A stretch of 64,000 bases of DNA. Origin: Gammaproteobacteria bacterium (GTDB taxonomy: Bacteria > Pseudomonadota > Gammaproteobacteria > HK1). Location: the NCBI GenBank assembly GCA_022824305.1, contig JAJEAD010000054.1, forward strand, positions 124,001-188,000, read 5' to 3'. The notes beneath the pieces are model-generated. The model did no database searches and was not told the origin of the DNA. It was given only the letters and a program-made list of their open reading frames with translations. A program made the position numbers and the translations under genes. Below, one piece after another: positions 1-9,077 of this stretch. Every line of letters starts with the position of its first letter. The first letter of the stretch is position 1.

Positions 1-138
1 GCCGGCGAGCGGGTGGATGCGTGGGGTGCATCGGGAACCCTTGAAGCGCGCAACCGCGTACAGGCCCGCTACTCGGTCGGAGAGCGCGCCGTGTTCAGCG
101 GACCGGTAAGCGTGCGGCACGAGTGCGCGGGATGTTGA
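1..138 (+). CDS. C-terminal end of a PilV-like pilus tip protein (partial)
   Basis: An open frame runs in from the left edge and stops with TGA at 136-138, giving about 45 residues ending in HECAGC. The visible part (GTLEARNRVQARYSVGERAV, then a short Ser/Val-rich stretch) has the same alternating small/hydrophobic pattern as the repetitive shaft of the next gene, for example around its GGTLEVATLHASGEI. I therefore infer a tandem paralogue of the pilus-tip protein that follows, 5 nt downstream. Too little is visible to assign a family with certainty. Confidence 0.45.
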   Translation, partial: AGERVDAWGASGTLEARNRVQARYSVGERAVFSGPVSVRHECAGC

Positions 139-143
139 GGGCC

Positions 144-1256
144 ATGCACCGGGAGCGGGGCTTCACGCTCTTCGAGGCGCTGGTGGCTTCCATGCTGCTC
201 GGGGTGCTCGGGGTGGGAGTGCTGTCCTTCGTTGAGAGCCTGAAGCGGGAGGGACGCCAGGCCGCAGCCGCGCGTGATCTGGGCACTCTCGCACGTGCGG
301 CCCGTGCTCACGCCGGCCAGGACATCGGGGCCATGCGTGCTGCCGCCGGACCCCTTGGCATGCGGGAACTCGCGGTGTCGGAGCTTCAGGGTTCCGGCTG
401 GCTGCACCGCGGCTTTCCCGCCGCCAACGATCTCGGACAAGGCTACCGGATCTTTCACCGCCGCACCGGAAGCGACGGCCTCGAAGTCCTGGTCAGCACG
501 GTGACGCCTCCCGGGGAGGAGCGCGAAATCCCCCTGCGTGCCGGTTACGACTCCGCCGCCGACGTGTTCGTCGGCACGGTGGGACCCTCGGCTCCCACCC
601 GGCTGCGCGGTCCCACTCTCGATGCCGATGTGTCGCAGTACCAGGACCTCTTCGGAGAACCTTCGCAGGGCGAGATGGCGGCGCTTGGCTCGCTCACCAT
701 GCGCGCGACCTACGGGAGCCAGCTCTATCGCGTGGCGCTGACGGGATGGGCGGAAGGCAACACGATGCGCACCGATCTCTCCCTCGGAGGAAGAGACTTG
801 CGCGCGGTCGGAAACCTGGAGGCTCACTCAGCGACGGTGGAGTCGTCCCTGGACGTTCATGGAAACGCCGAAGTACTCGAGGAGCTGGTAGTGGGAGAAG
901 AACTGACGGTAAGCGGAGCAATGAACGTCGGTGGAACGCTCGAAGTTGCCACCCTTCATGCGAGCGGTGAGATCGAGAGCACGAGCGCGCGAGTGAACGG
1001 CGCATTGCGCTCAAGACGCGCCACGATCTTCGAGGGGGTGGACACGGCATCGCTCACCGTGGACGACCACCTCTCGGCCGCGAGCGCATCGCTCGGTCAA
1101 GTGGTTGCGCGGAATCTCCGCTCGGGAAGGGTGGTGTCGGACGACGTGGAAACCCGAGACGCGGCGGTGCGCATGCTTCGGACGGGGACCATCGAAGCCG
1201 ATCGGGGCATCTATCGCTCCCTGCAGGCGGTGTCGGTGGCGGTGACGGGTGGCTGA
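144..1256 (+). CDS. Type IVb prepilin-like pilus tip protein (PilV-like)
   Basis: 370 residues. The N-terminus is a class III prepilin signal: a short basic leader (MHRERG) followed by FTLFEALVASMLLGVLGVG, with Glu at position 5 of the mature protein, so prepilin peptidase should cut after Gly6. The leader-proximal helix (FVESLKREGRQAAAARDLGT) and the phrase NTMRTDLSLGG before a long repetitive beta-rich C-terminus resemble PilV tip adhesins of R64/IncI1 thin pili. I chose ATG 144 because TTGAGGGCC precedes it and gives a typical 6-residue leader; GTG 123 and ATG 132 are alternatives. No shufflon recombinase or inverted sfx repeats are visible. The protein probably sits at the tip of a type IVb pilus used for adhesion or mating-pair contact. 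Confidence 0.68.
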   Translation: MHRERGFTLFEALVASMLLGVLGVGVLSFVESLKREGRQAAAARDLGTLARAARAHAGQDIGAMRAAAGPLGMRELAVSELQGSGWLHRGFPAANDLGQGYRIFHRRTGSDGLEVLVSTVTPPGEEREIPLRAGYDSAADVFVGTVGPSAPTRLRGPTLDADVSQYQDLFGEPSQGEMAALGSLTMRATYGSQLYRVALTGWAEGNTMRTDLSLGGRDLRAVGNLEAHSATVESSLDVHGNAEVLEELVVGEELTVSGAMNVGGTLEVATLHASGEIESTSARVNGALRSRRATIFEGVDTASLTVDDHLSAASASLGQVVARNLRSGRVVSDDVETRDAAVRMLRTGTIEADRGIYRSLQAVSVAVTGG

Positions 1257-1272
1257 GCCCGGAGACTTCAGG

Positions 1273-1569
1273 ATGAAGGCGCACATCTCGTGGGTGGTGG
1301 GAGTCGCGCTGTGCTTGCTCGCGGAGGCGGGAAGCGCGGAGGCTGTCGCCCCGGTCCACACGCTCAAGGAAGAGACGGCGCGATTGCGGGCCGAACTGGT
1401 GGTTCTCCGGCGCATCCGCTCCGCTCAGCGGGAACTCATTGAATGGGTTCGAGTATCCGAGGATGCTCGGGTCAGGGGACTCCCGGCGGAAATCTGCGAA
1501 GCGTCCGCGCTCCGGGGTCTGTGTCCCCGACTCCATCTCACGTTCTCGATCAGGGAGGATTCATCGTGA
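1273..1569 (+). CDS. Small exported pilus-locus protein (PilP-like candidate)
   Basis: 98 residues: a Sec-type signal (MKAHISWVVGVALCLLAEAG, likely cut after GSAEA), then a charged helical segment with coiled-coil character (LKEETARLRAEL, about residues 35-60) and a short tail with two cysteines. ATG 1273 is preceded by GGAGACTTCAG; a GTG at 1249 would overlap the previous gene. Its stop overlaps the next start (GTGA), indicating translational coupling to the TcpQ-type lipoprotein. Size, export signal and position resemble small periplasmic accessory proteins such as PilP of thin-pilus systems, but no diagnostic motif is present, so the function is only inferred from context. Confidence 0.5.
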   Translation: MKAHISWVVGVALCLLAEAGSAEAVAPVHTLKEETARLRAELVVLRRIRSAQRELIEWVRVSEDARVRGLPAEICEASALRGLCPRLHLTFSIREDSS

Positions 1570-2315
1570 AGGCAGGACGAATCTGGGTTGCCTGTGCCGC
1601 GTTGCTGGCCGGCTGCGTGCCGCTGGGACTCGCGCCCGGGAAAATCGAGTCGAGAGCGGTCGCGGAAAAGGGAGCGAGCCACGCTCTCGACGAAGCGCGG
1701 CCGACGGCGCGCGTCAGGCAGCGGCTCCACGCATTGCCCGAAGCAGTGGCGCAAAGCGAGATCGAGTTCGGCAACGCCCGCGCGCTCGAAGTGTCGAGGA
1801 TCGCCGCGCGTCTGTCCGAGACTCTTGGCGTCGAAGTGATTCTGGAGGAACGCGGAACACGGGGTGACGGGCGGACGGCAGGTCCCCCGATCCCGGTTGC
1901 ATCGAGGAGCACGGTGGGCAGGGTGCTCGACGAGATGTCCGCACATTCCGGCTACGCATGGGAGTGGGAGGAAGACACGGGCTCGGGGGCCGGCCGGCTC
2001 ATTCTGTACCGGGGACACGATCGACCCGACTCCGAAGGAGAGGCCTTCGGCTGGGGAAGCCGGGAAGAGTGGCGGATCGATCCGGTGCGGCACGGCACGC
2101 TCCGGGGCGTGCTGGAAGCGTGGTCGGTGCGCGCGGGATGGACTCTCGTGTGGGAAGCGGAGGAGGTCGACTACGCGCTGCAGGCGCCCGCCGCGTACCT
2201 CGGCACTTTCGACGAGGCCGTGGACGCGTTGCTGCGCGAGACGAAGGGCCGGCGGATGCTGATTCCCACGCTCTGGCGCGCCAATCGCTACCTGACGGTA
2301 CGGGAGGCCGGTTGA
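1566..2315 (+). CDS. TcpQ-domain outer-membrane lipoprotein of a type IVb pilus system
   Basis: 249 residues starting at GTG 1566 with a strong AGGGAGGA ribosome site six bases upstream. The start VKAGRIWVACAALLAGC is a lipoprotein signal with lipobox LAG-C. The C-terminal third (about residues 155-245; GTLRGVLEAWSVRAGWTLVW followed by YALQAPAAYLGTFDEAVDAL) matches the toxin-coregulated-pilus Q C-terminal pattern: a short STN/secretin-N-like fold that helps a secretin ring assemble or localise. The middle region (about 60-135) also has the RIAARLSETLGVEVILEE pattern of a secretin-associated domain. The coupled pilin-like gene upstream supports a role in the outer-membrane complex of a thin pilus. 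Confidence 0.65.
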   Translation: MKAGRIWVACAALLAGCVPLGLAPGKIESRAVAEKGASHALDEARPTARVRQRLHALPEAVAQSEIEFGNARALEVSRIAARLSETLGVEVILEERGTRGDGRTAGPPIPVASRSTVGRVLDEMSAHSGYAWEWEEDTGSGAGRLILYRGHDRPDSEGEAFGWGSREEWRIDPVRHGTLRGVLEAWSVRAGWTLVWEAEEVDYALQAPAAYLGTFDEAVDALLRETKGRRMLIPTLWRANRYLTVREAG

Positions 2316-2372
2316 AGGGGCCGTCCGGTGCCGGGCGCTCCTCGCCGGATAGTCCGGGTATCTTCCCCGGCT

Positions 2373-2969
2373 TCAGGCCGCTGCTCGCGTGGACTCCCGG
2401 CACGCCTTCGCGTGTGCGGCAAGCTCGGGAAAGAAGGCGTCGAAGTCGTCTCCCAGCGCCTCGTAGCAACGCCGCACGTCTTCGATAGCCCCCGCGAGCG
2501 GTGCGGCCCGGGGCGAGCGGGTCGCGATGCCGTCGAGCGCGGCCCCCACCGCTTCCAGACACCGATAGGAGCCCAGCCAGTCCTGCCCGGCCATGCGCGG
2601 TGCGATGCGCGCCAGGCGCGGCGGCAGCGACTCGCGGTGGCGGGCGAGCGCGGCGTAGACCTGCGCCGTGAGCTCGTCCAGCGGCAGGGGGGCGTGCCGC
2701 GCCCAGCGCCGGGCGAGGAAGTGGTCGTAGCTGAGGTCGACGATGATCCCGGCGAAGCGCCGCCTCGGGCCCTCGATGCGGTTTCGGCTCGTGCGGTGCA
2801 GCGGGTGCGCGTCGGTGTAGGTGTCGATGCGCCGGTGCAGTGCGATGCCCCGGCGGATGCCGGCGGGCAGCGCGGCATCCGGCGTGCCCTTCACGAAGTC
2901 GCCCATCAGCGCGCCCAGCCAGCCGTGCGGCGTCTGCTCCGCGAGCAGGAGGTGGGCGAGGTAGTTCAC
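2373..2969 (-). CDS. acpH: Acyl carrier protein phosphodiesterase (AcpH family)
   Basis: 198 residues, close to E. coli AcpH (193). The enzyme removes the 4'-phosphopantetheine arm from holo-ACP to regenerate apo-ACP in the cytoplasm. Family hallmarks are present in order: NYLAHLLLA at the N-terminus, [10 protein letters not shown] (about 19-28), HRRIDTYTD (45-53) and [14 protein letters not shown] (77-90), whose His/Asp residues form the metal site in this HD-like fold. The start is GTG 2969, overlapping the pta stop (GTGA), so the two genes are translationally coupled; the same ORF open further upstream is only the pta antiframe. Pairing with pta places an ACP-recycling enzyme with acetyl-phosphate metabolism, an unusual partnership without an obvious mechanistic link. 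Confidence 0.85.
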   Translation of the reverse strand: MNYLAHLLLAEQTPHGWLGALMGDFVKGTPDAALPAGIRRGIALHRRIDTYTDAHPLHRTSRNRIEGPRRRFAGIIVDLSYDHFLARRWARHAPLPLDELTAQVYAALARHRESLPPRLARIAPRMAGQDWLGSYRCLEAVGAALDGIATRSPRAAPLAGAIEDVRRCYEALGDDFDAFFPELAAHAKACRESTRAAA

Positions 2970-3961
2970 TCCCCTTCCGCCTGCGCGAGGGTGACGGCCG
3001 CCGCGGCCACGATGTCGTCGACCTCCGCTCCGCGGGAGAGGTCGCATATCGGTGCGCGGAAGCCCTGCAGGAAGGGCCCGATCGCCCGCGCCCCGCCCAG
3101 GTGCTGGACCAGCTTGTAGGCGATGTTGCCGGCGTCGAGGTCCGGGAAGACGAGCACGTTCGCACGGCCCGCGACCTCCCCGGGCCGCTCCAGCTTGATC
3201 CGGGCGACCCTGTCCACGAGCGCGGTATCGGCCTGCAGCTCCCCGTCGATTGCGAGCCCGGGCGCGCGCCGGCGCGCGATCTCCAGGGCGCGGGTGACCT
3301 TCTCGACCCGGGGGTGGCGGGCGCTGCCCCTCGTCGAGAACGAGAGCAGCGCCACCCGCGGCGCTTCGTCCAGCAGGCGCGCGGCGCTCTCCGCCGACGC
3401 AAGCGCGATGTCCGCGAGCTGCTCCGGGTCCGGATCCGCGTTCACCGCGCAGTCCGCGAAGAGCAGGGTGCGCCCGTTCCCCTCGCGGGCGCCGGAACAC
3501 TCCATGAGAAAGAAGCTCGACGGAGTCTCCATGCCCTCCCGGGCGCCTACCCCCATCAAACCGGCCTCGATTACCCGGGCGGTGGGATGGGACGCGCCCG
3601 CCACCATGGCCTCCGCGTCCCCGGCCTTCAGCATCATGGCCGCGAAGAAGAGCGGGCGGCGCAGCAGGCGTCGCGCCACGCGGGCGTCGGTGCGGGGGCG
3701 CCCCGCCACGTAGAGCGCGGCGTAGCGCCCGGTCGCCTCGCCGGCTGCGGGATCGACGACGGGGACCGCTTCGAGCGAGAGGCCGGCGCTCCGCGCCGCG
3801 GCGGCAATCGCGTCGGGCTCTCCCACCAGAATCGGCCGCGCGAGCTGCCCGTCGGCGAGCGCACGCGCCGCCGCAATCACCCGCGGGTCGGCGCCTTCGG
3901 GCAGCACCACGCGGCGCGGGATCCGCGCGGCCCGGGCCATGAGCCGGTCTACGATTCCCAC
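2966..3961 (-). CDS. pta: Phosphate acetyltransferase
   Basis: 331 residues from GTG 3961, the length of short (single-domain) Pta enzymes; an upstream GTG at 4012 would add 17 residues. Converts acetyl-CoA and phosphate to acetyl phosphate and CoA. The N-terminus [17 protein letters not shown] is the PTA/PTB signature, and [20 protein letters not shown] near the C-terminus is the second conserved block, followed by IGPFLQGF. No DRTGG regulatory domain is present, unlike the long E. coli Pta. No ackA is visible here, so the acetate kinase partner must lie elsewhere. Downstream acpH overlaps by 4 nt. Confidence 0.9.
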   Translation of the reverse strand: MGIVDRLMARAARIPRRVVLPEGADPRVIAAARALADGQLARPILVGEPDAIAAAARSAGLSLEAVPVVDPAAGEATGRYAALYVAGRPRTDARVARRLLRRPLFFAAMMLKAGDAEAMVAGASHPTARVIEAGLMGVGAREGMETPSSFFLMECSGAREGNGRTLLFADCAVNADPDPEQLADIALASAESAARLLDEAPRVALLSFSTRGSARHPRVEKVTRALEIARRRAPGLAIDGELQADTALVDRVARIKLERPGEVAGRANVLVFPDLDAGNIAYKLVQHLGGARAIGPFLQGFRAPICDLSRGAEVDDIVAAAAVTLAQAEGE

Positions 3962-4261
3962 CCTGGATACCGGTTCCCGGAGCTCAAGACGCCCGGGCTC
4001 GTAGTGGTGCACTCCCGCCCCCGCGCATCCGGGTTCGCTTGAGCCGGTCGATTCCCGCTTGCGCAGGAGTCACGGCAACGTCCGAGCGAGAACGACATCG
4101 CCGCCGCGCGAGCGGCCTCGGGGGTCTTCCGCTTCGATGAATCAAGGGACGCTCTGGACTGGCGGCGGAGTTCGGGGCCCGGGCTCGATGGACAGCGGCG
4201 GAGTTTCGCTATCATCGTAACGGATTCCCCCGCCCAGCCCCCGGCGCCCTCCGCGACTGCG

Positions 4262-5677
4262 ATGCCTCTTTCCCCCGCCATCCTCGCACGCCTGAAATCG
4301 GTGCTGCCGCCCGGACGGGCGCTCGAGTCCGTGCACGACACCGATCCCTTCGTGCGCGACTGGCGGGGCCGGTACCGGGGAGCCACGCCCCTCGTGCTGC
4401 AGCCGGGCAGCACCACGGAGGTCGCGGCCATCGTCGCGATCTGCGCGGAGACCGGCACCGCGCTGGTGCCTCAGGGCGGCAACACCGGCATGGTGGCGGG
4501 CGGCATCCCGCGCAGCGGGGGCGAGGACGTCGTCCTCTCCCTGTCGCGCATGAAGCGGATCCGGGACCTCGACCCGGTCAACCACACCATGACGGTGGAG
4601 GCGGGCTGCGTGCTCGCGGACATCCAGGCCGCGGCGCGGGAGGCCGGGCGCCTCTTTCCCCTGAGCCTCGCGGCGGAAGGAAGCTGCCAGATCGGCGGCA
4701 ACCTCTCGACCAATGCCGGGGGCACCGCGGTCCTGCGCTACGGCAACGCGCGCGACCTGGTGCTCGGCCTCGAGGTGGTGCTGCCCGACGGCAGCGTGTG
4801 GGACGGCTTGCGCGCCCTGAGGAAGGACAACTCCGGTTTCGATCTCAAGCAGGTCTTTCTCGGCGCCGAGGGCAGCCTCGGCATCATCACCGCGGCGGTC
4901 ATCAAGCTCTTTCCCCGTCCCGCGGAAGTGGTCACCGCGATGGTGACCCTCACCGAGCCCGCCGATGCCACGCGCCTCCTGTCGCGCCTGCGCGAAGCGA
5001 GCGGCGACGCGGTGGTGACCTTCGAGTACATCAACCGGAACTGCCTGGACCTGGTGCTCGAGCACATCCCGGGCACCGCGGACCCGCTGGACTCGCGCTT
5101 TGCCCACTACGCGCTGGTCGAGCTCGCGGCGGGGAGCGGCGGCGCGCGGGTCGCCCCGGTGCTGGAGGACGTGCTCTCGGCGGGCCTGGAGGCGGGATGG
5201 GTCCTCGACGCGGCCTTCGCCGCGAGCGAGGCGCAGGCGGCGACCCTGTGGAAGCTGCGCGAGACCATTCCGGAAGCGGCCCGGGCGGACGGAGGGTGCA
5301 TCGCCCACGACGTGTCGGTGCCGGTGTCCCGGGTCGCGGAGCTGCTGGAGCGCGGCACCGCGCTGTGCGAGCGCGCCATCGAGGGCGCACGGGTCGTCGC
5401 CTTCGGCCACCTCGGGGACGGCAACATCCACTTCAACGTGGTGCGCCCGCGGGGTGCGGCCGCCGCCCCCTTCCTCGAGCGCCGCGCGGATCTGACCCCC
5501 ATGGTGGACGACCTGGTGAGCGAGCTCGACGGGAGCTTCAGCGCCGAGCACGGCATCGGGCAGATCAAGCGCGCGCAACTGCGCCGCTACCGCTCGGCCA
5601 CCGAGCTGGCGGTCATGGAGAAGATCAAGGCCGCGCTCGATCCCCGCGGGATCATGAACCCGGGCAAGGTGCTCTGA
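4262..5677 (+). CDS. FAD-linked 2-hydroxyacid oxidase/dehydrogenase (GlcD / D-2-hydroxyglutarate dehydrogenase family)
   Basis: 471 residues, single-domain length for the family. The N-terminal PCMH-type FAD-binding half contains PQGGNTGMVAGGIPR (about 70-84), which wraps the FAD pyrophosphate. The C-terminal half has FGHLGDGNIHFNV and EHGIGQIKR (429-437), the substrate and metal region typical of D-lactate, glycolate and D-2-hydroxyglutarate dehydrogenases. The protein lacks the Fe-S extension of YdiJ and there is no adjacent glcE/glcF, so it most resembles the stand-alone DLD/D2HGDH group delivering electrons to ETF or quinone; an etfBA pair lies at 46-47 kb. Substrate not assignable from sequence alone. 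It stands alone, divergent from pta. Confidence 0.8.
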   Translation: MPLSPAILARLKSVLPPGRALESVHDTDPFVRDWRGRYRGATPLVLQPGSTTEVAAIVAICAETGTALVPQGGNTGMVAGGIPRSGGEDVVLSLSRMKRIRDLDPVNHTMTVEAGCVLADIQAAAREAGRLFPLSLAAEGSCQIGGNLSTNAGGTAVLRYGNARDLVLGLEVVLPDGSVWDGLRALRKDNSGFDLKQVFLGAEGSLGIITAAVIKLFPRPAEVVTAMVTLTEPADATRLLSRLREASGDAVVTFEYINRNCLDLVLEHIPGTADPLDSRFAHYALVELAAGSGGARVAPVLEDVLSAGLEAGWVLDAAFAASEAQAATLWKLRETIPEAARADGGCIAHDVSVPVSRVAELLERGTALCERAIEGARVVAFGHLGDGNIHFNVVRPRGAAAAPFLERRADLTPMVDDLVSELDGSFSAEHGIGQIKRAQLRRYRSATELAVMEKIKAALDPRGIMNPGKVL

Positions 5678-5880
5678 AGCTGCCGCCACGGATCGTCGCT
5701 CCCCGCTGGTAAGCGAGCGCTCCCACGTGGACGAGCTGGTGGGAGTCTTGCGAGGAGTCCTGGAGAAGATCAAGCCGCCCGGGCTCGCCGATTCGCGCCT
5801 TCAGCCCCCGCGAAGGCGAATGAAGGGCATGAAGATGCCCGCGGATCGAATCGGCAGCCGAGGACCGGCGCGGTGGGCGG

Positions 5881-6723
5881 CTAGCTGCCCCGGAACGGAT
5901 GGCGGGGATAGGTGCCGAGCACCCTTATCTTCGTGGAGAAGAACTGGAGCTCCTCGAAGGCGTTCGCGACCCCCCGGTCCGCGGGATGCCCCTCGATCTC
6001 GGCGTAGAACTGGGCGACGGTGAAGCTCGCGTCGGTGATGTAGCTCTCGAGCTTGGTGATGTTGATCCCGTTCGTGGCGAATCCGCCGAGGGCCTTGTAG
6101 AGGGCGCCCGGCACGCTGCGCACCTGGAAGACCAGGCTGGTCATCGAATCGCCGTCGCGCGGGTCCGGCTCCTTCCGCCGCCGTGACATCACCACGAAGC
6201 GGGTGGTGTTGCCGAGGCGATCCTCGATGCGGGTGCGCAGGATCTGGAGGTCGTAGACCTCGGCGGCGAGCCACGAAGCGATTGCGCCCTCGGCGGGATT
6301 GCCTCGCTCGGCGACCTCCCGTGCCGCGCCCGCGGTGTCGCTGCACACGACCGGCTTGAGGCCGAGCTCACGGATGAGGCTCCGGCACTGCGCCAGGGCC
6401 TGCACATGGCTCACCACGCTCTCGAGCCCTTCGAGCGTCGCGCCCGACGGTGCGAGGAGGCAGTGCTTCACGGGCTGGAAGTGCTCCCCCACGATATAGA
6501 GGCTGGACTCGGGCAGGAGATGGTGGATGTCCGCCACCCGGCCCCCCAGGCTGTTCTCGATCGGGATCATCGCGAGCTCGCAGTGGCCGTCCTCCACCGC
6601 GCGGAAGGCGTCCTCGAAGCTCTCGCAAGGCATCGCCTCGTACTCGGGGTACACCCCCATGCAGGCGATATGGGAGTACGCACCGGGCAGTCCCTGGTAG
6701 GCGATGCAGGAGTTCCGGGCCAC
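5881..6723 (-). CDS. pheA: Prephenate dehydratase
   Basis: 280 residues, a stand-alone enzyme rather than the chorismate mutase fusion of enterobacteria. Decarboxylates and dehydrates prephenate to phenylpyruvate in phenylalanine synthesis. The catalytic domain (about 7-185) carries the TTRF motif (173-176) and IPIENSLGG (54-61). A C-terminal ACT domain (about 196-275) with PGALYKALGGF and NITKLES should bind phenylalanine for feedback control; the usual ESRP is ESYI here, a variant I associate with alphaproteobacterial-type enzymes. The start codon ATG 6723 fits the family (xxxCIAYQGLPGAYS). No other aromatic amino acid genes are nearby. Confidence 0.92.
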   Translation of the reverse strand: MARNSCIAYQGLPGAYSHIACMGVYPEYEAMPCESFEDAFRAVEDGHCELAMIPIENSLGGRVADIHHLLPESSLYIVGEHFQPVKHCLLAPSGATLEGLESVVSHVQALAQCRSLIRELGLKPVVCSDTAGAAREVAERGNPAEGAIASWLAAEVYDLQILRTRIEDRLGNTTRFVVMSRRRKEPDPRDGDSMTSLVFQVRSVPGALYKALGGFATNGINITKLESYITDASFTVAQFYAEIEGHPADRGVANAFEELQFFSTKIRVLGTYPRHPFRGS

Positions 6724-6756
6724 GAGTTCGGCGTCCGTGCGGCGGGCAGGCGGGGC

Positions 6757-7248
6757 CTACTCGCTTTCTTCGTCGTCCGTCGACAGCTTCAGCCAGAACA
6801 CCCGGCCCGCTTCCTGCGCCGCATCCCAGGCCTTGCCGCCCCGCTGCACCGCTCCGGTCACCGCCCCGGCGACCTTGGGCTTCGCCTTCCGCCAGAGCTC
6901 GTCGGACTCTTCCCGGGCCTGCTCCAGGGCTTCCGCCGCCCCCTGTTGCGTGGAGTCGATGGCGGTAACGGAACCGTCGCGCGCCGCCTCGAGCGTGTCT
7001 TCCGTGACCTCCTCCGTGGCGGTCCACGAGTCCGCCGCACGTTCGCGGGCGGCCGACCACGTCGCGCGGGCCGCCTCGCGGGCGACATTCTTCCACGCCT
7101 CGAGCGCCTCGCGGCTCTCGCGCTTCACCTCCTCCCAGTCGTCGTCGACGCCGGGGTTTCCGGCACCCGCCGCGTCGCCCTGCGCGAGCGACGCGGGAGT
7201 CAGGATGAGCAACAGAAGCGCGGCGACACCGGCCCGGCAGTGATTCAC
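6757..7248 (-). CDS. Exported alanine/glutamate-rich helical protein of unknown function
   Basis: 163 residues from GTG 7248 (GTG 7257 is an alternative). The signal peptide is VNHCRAGVAALLLLILTPAS, cut after LAQ. The rest is a low-complexity amphipathic helix rich in Ala, Glu, Trp and Arg (EEVKRESREALEAWKN; ERAADSWTATEEVTED), ending in TDDEESE. It looks like a periplasmic helical or coiled-coil protein; I recognise no catalytic motif. It lies 33 nt downstream of nothing obvious and is transcribed in the same direction as pheA, which starts 34 nt beyond its stop, so the two could share a transcript. Confidence 0.55.
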   Translation of the reverse strand: MNHCRAGVAALLLLILTPASLAQGDAAGAGNPGVDDDWEEVKRESREALEAWKNVAREAARATWSAARERAADSWTATEEVTEDTLEAARDGSVTAIDSTQQGAAEALEQAREESDELWRKAKPKVAGAVTGAVQRGGKAWDAAQEAGRVFWLKLSTDDEESE

Positions 7249-7558
7249 GGCATCCACGGAGGCGGAAAACAGCGGGCGGCAAAGCGTACCAGCTTTGTCT
7301 CGCGGCCTGCATAGGTGGATCGCGCCGGCAGGGGGCGGGAATGCCCTCCCGCCTGCCGGCGCGCTCCCTGTGCACCCGCCCGATATGTGCGCGCCACCGT
7401 CCCTGGCCTTCCCTGTGCACGCTGGCAGTTTCGGGCGAAGAAGGAGCGGGGACGATGGCCGCGGAGCGTGTGTCGCCGTCGGCATCGCCCCCGCGCAGCC
7501 AGGGTCCGCAGCCTACACGGCACCTCTGGCCGGCACCTCCCTCGCCGCCCTGCCTTGC
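7249..7558. other. Intergenic region, no gene recognised
   Basis: About 310 bases between the start of the exported helical protein and the stop of pmbA, both on the minus strand. Frames here are open only because of high GC and show no signal peptide, domain motif or ribosome site. It presumably carries the promoter of the exported protein; I see no convincing -10/-35 pair or terminator. Confidence 0.5.
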
Positions 7559-8917
7559 TCACTCCCCGGCGATCGTCATCTGGTCCACGAGCACCGAGCC
7601 GCAGCGTATGTTGCCGCGCAGCTCCGTGTCGCTGCCCACCTGGCGCAGTCCCGCGAACATGTCGCGCAGGTTGCCGGCGATCGTGATCTCCTCCACCGGG
7701 TGGGTGATCTTCCCGTCGGCAACCCAGAATCCCGCGGCGCCGCGCGAGTAGTCGCCGGTGGTGATGTTGACGCCCATGCCCATGAGCTCGGTGACGAGGA
7801 GCCCTTCTCCCATCTCCGCGAGGAGCTCGTCGAAGGCGAGCGCGTTCGGCCCCGCGTCGACGCTCAGGTTGTGCACGCCCCCCGCGTTGCCGGTGGTCGA
7901 GAGCTTGAGCTTGCGGGCGGAGTAGCTGGAGAGCACGTAGCCCTGCAGCACCCCGCCCGCCACGAGGTCGCGGTCGCGGGTGGCCACGCCCTCGCCGTCG
8001 AAGGCGGCACTGCCGAGCGCGCCGCGCAGGTGTGGCTGCTCGTGAATCCGCACGAACTCGGGGAAGACCCTGGTGTCCACCGCGTCGAGCAGAAAGCTCG
8101 AGCGGCGGTAGAGATTCCCGCCGCTGACCGCGGCGACGAAGTGACGGAAGAGCCCGGTCGCCAGGTCCGCGCTGAACAGCACCGGCGCCGTTCGCGTCGA
8201 GATCTGCCTGCCACCCAGGCGGCGCACCGTACGCTCCGCGGCGCGCCGGCCGATGTCCTCGGCGGCCTCCAGTCCTTCGGGGCGGCGCGACACGCTGTAC
8301 CAGTAGTCGCGCTGCATGGCGTCGTCGTGCTCCGCGATCACCACGCACGACATCTCGTGCCGGGTGCCCGAACAGCCGCCGAGGAAGCCGTGACTGTTCC
8401 CGTAGAACTGAGTTCCCCGGTGACGGGCCACGGTGGCGCCTTCGGAGTTGGTGATCCTCGAATCGAGCGCGCGCGCCGCGTTCTCGACCTCGAGCGCCAG
8501 GTCGATGGCCTCTTCCGGGGACAACGCCCAGGGGTGGTCCAGGTCGAGATCGGGAAGCTCGGTGGCCATCAGCTCCTCGTCGGCGAGACCGGTGCAGTCG
8601 TCCTCCGAGGTGTATCGCGCGATGCCGCAGGCGGCCGCCACCGTGTCGCGAATCGCCGCCGGCGCAAAGTCGGTGGTGCTCGCCGATCCCTTGCGTTGTC
8701 CGAAGTACACGCTTACCCCAAGGCCGCGGTCCTGGGTGTGCTCGATGGTCTCGACATCGCCCAGGCGCACGGTGACGCTGAGACCGGTGCTCGAGCTGAT
8801 GCCGGCTTCCGCGGCGCTCGCTCCGAGGCGTCTCGCTTCGGCCAGCACGTCCTGGACGATGTCCTCGAGGAGATGCGGACCGGCCGGCGGGCCGTCTCGG
8901 CCTGTCATCTGATCCAT
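7559..8917 (-). CDS. pmbA: Metalloprotease subunit PmbA (TldE)
   Basis: 452 residues from ATG 8917, equal to the family norm (E. coli 450). PmbA/TldE pairs with TldD to form a cytoplasmic heterodimeric protease that matures microcin-type peptides and degrades the CcdA antitoxin. The N-terminal half contains GLSVTVRLGDVETIEHTQDR, the family opening. The middle carries HRGTQFYGNSHGFLGGCSGT, and the C-terminus GLLVTELMGMGVNITTGDYS (conserved MG.G.N..TGDYS block). TldE is the subunit that lacks the zinc HExxxH site, and none is seen here. tldD is not in the window. A GGAG ten bases upstream supports the start; the gene is divergent from the AsmA-like gene. Confidence 0.92.
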   Translation of the reverse strand: MDQMTGRDGPPAGPHLLEDIVQDVLAEARRLGASAAEAGISSSTGLSVTVRLGDVETIEHTQDRGLGVSVYFGQRKGSASTTDFAPAAIRDTVAAACGIARYTSEDDCTGLADEELMATELPDLDLDHPWALSPEEAIDLALEVENAARALDSRITNSEGATVARHRGTQFYGNSHGFLGGCSGTRHEMSCVVIAEHDDAMQRDYWYSVSRRPEGLEAAEDIGRRAAERTVRRLGGRQISTRTAPVLFSADLATGLFRHFVAAVSGGNLYRRSSFLLDAVDTRVFPEFVRIHEQPHLRGALGSAAFDGEGVATRDRDLVAGGVLQGYVLSSYSARKLKLSTTGNAGGVHNLSVDAGPNALAFDELLAEMGEGLLVTELMGMGVNITTGDYSRGAAGFWVADGKITHPVEEITIAGNLRDMFAGLRQVGSDTELRGNIRCGSVLVDQMTIAGE

Positions 8918-9077
8918 GCACTGCGCTCCGGGCGGGGGGACGGCGCATGTTAGCGGACCTGCCGCCGCGGCCGCATTCCGCAGCGCGGCAACCCATCGCG
9001 CCGCAGCGCCCTTCCACGGTGGTAGGATTTGCTCTCGATTGTTCGACGAGCGCGAGCGCCCCTGGACTGCCACTGAC

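Noticed and set aside
144..1256. Shufflon-type invertible segments in the PilV-like gene
   Set aside because: No repeated 19-base inverted sfx-like sites or recombinase gene were seen; only the repetitive protein pattern remains.
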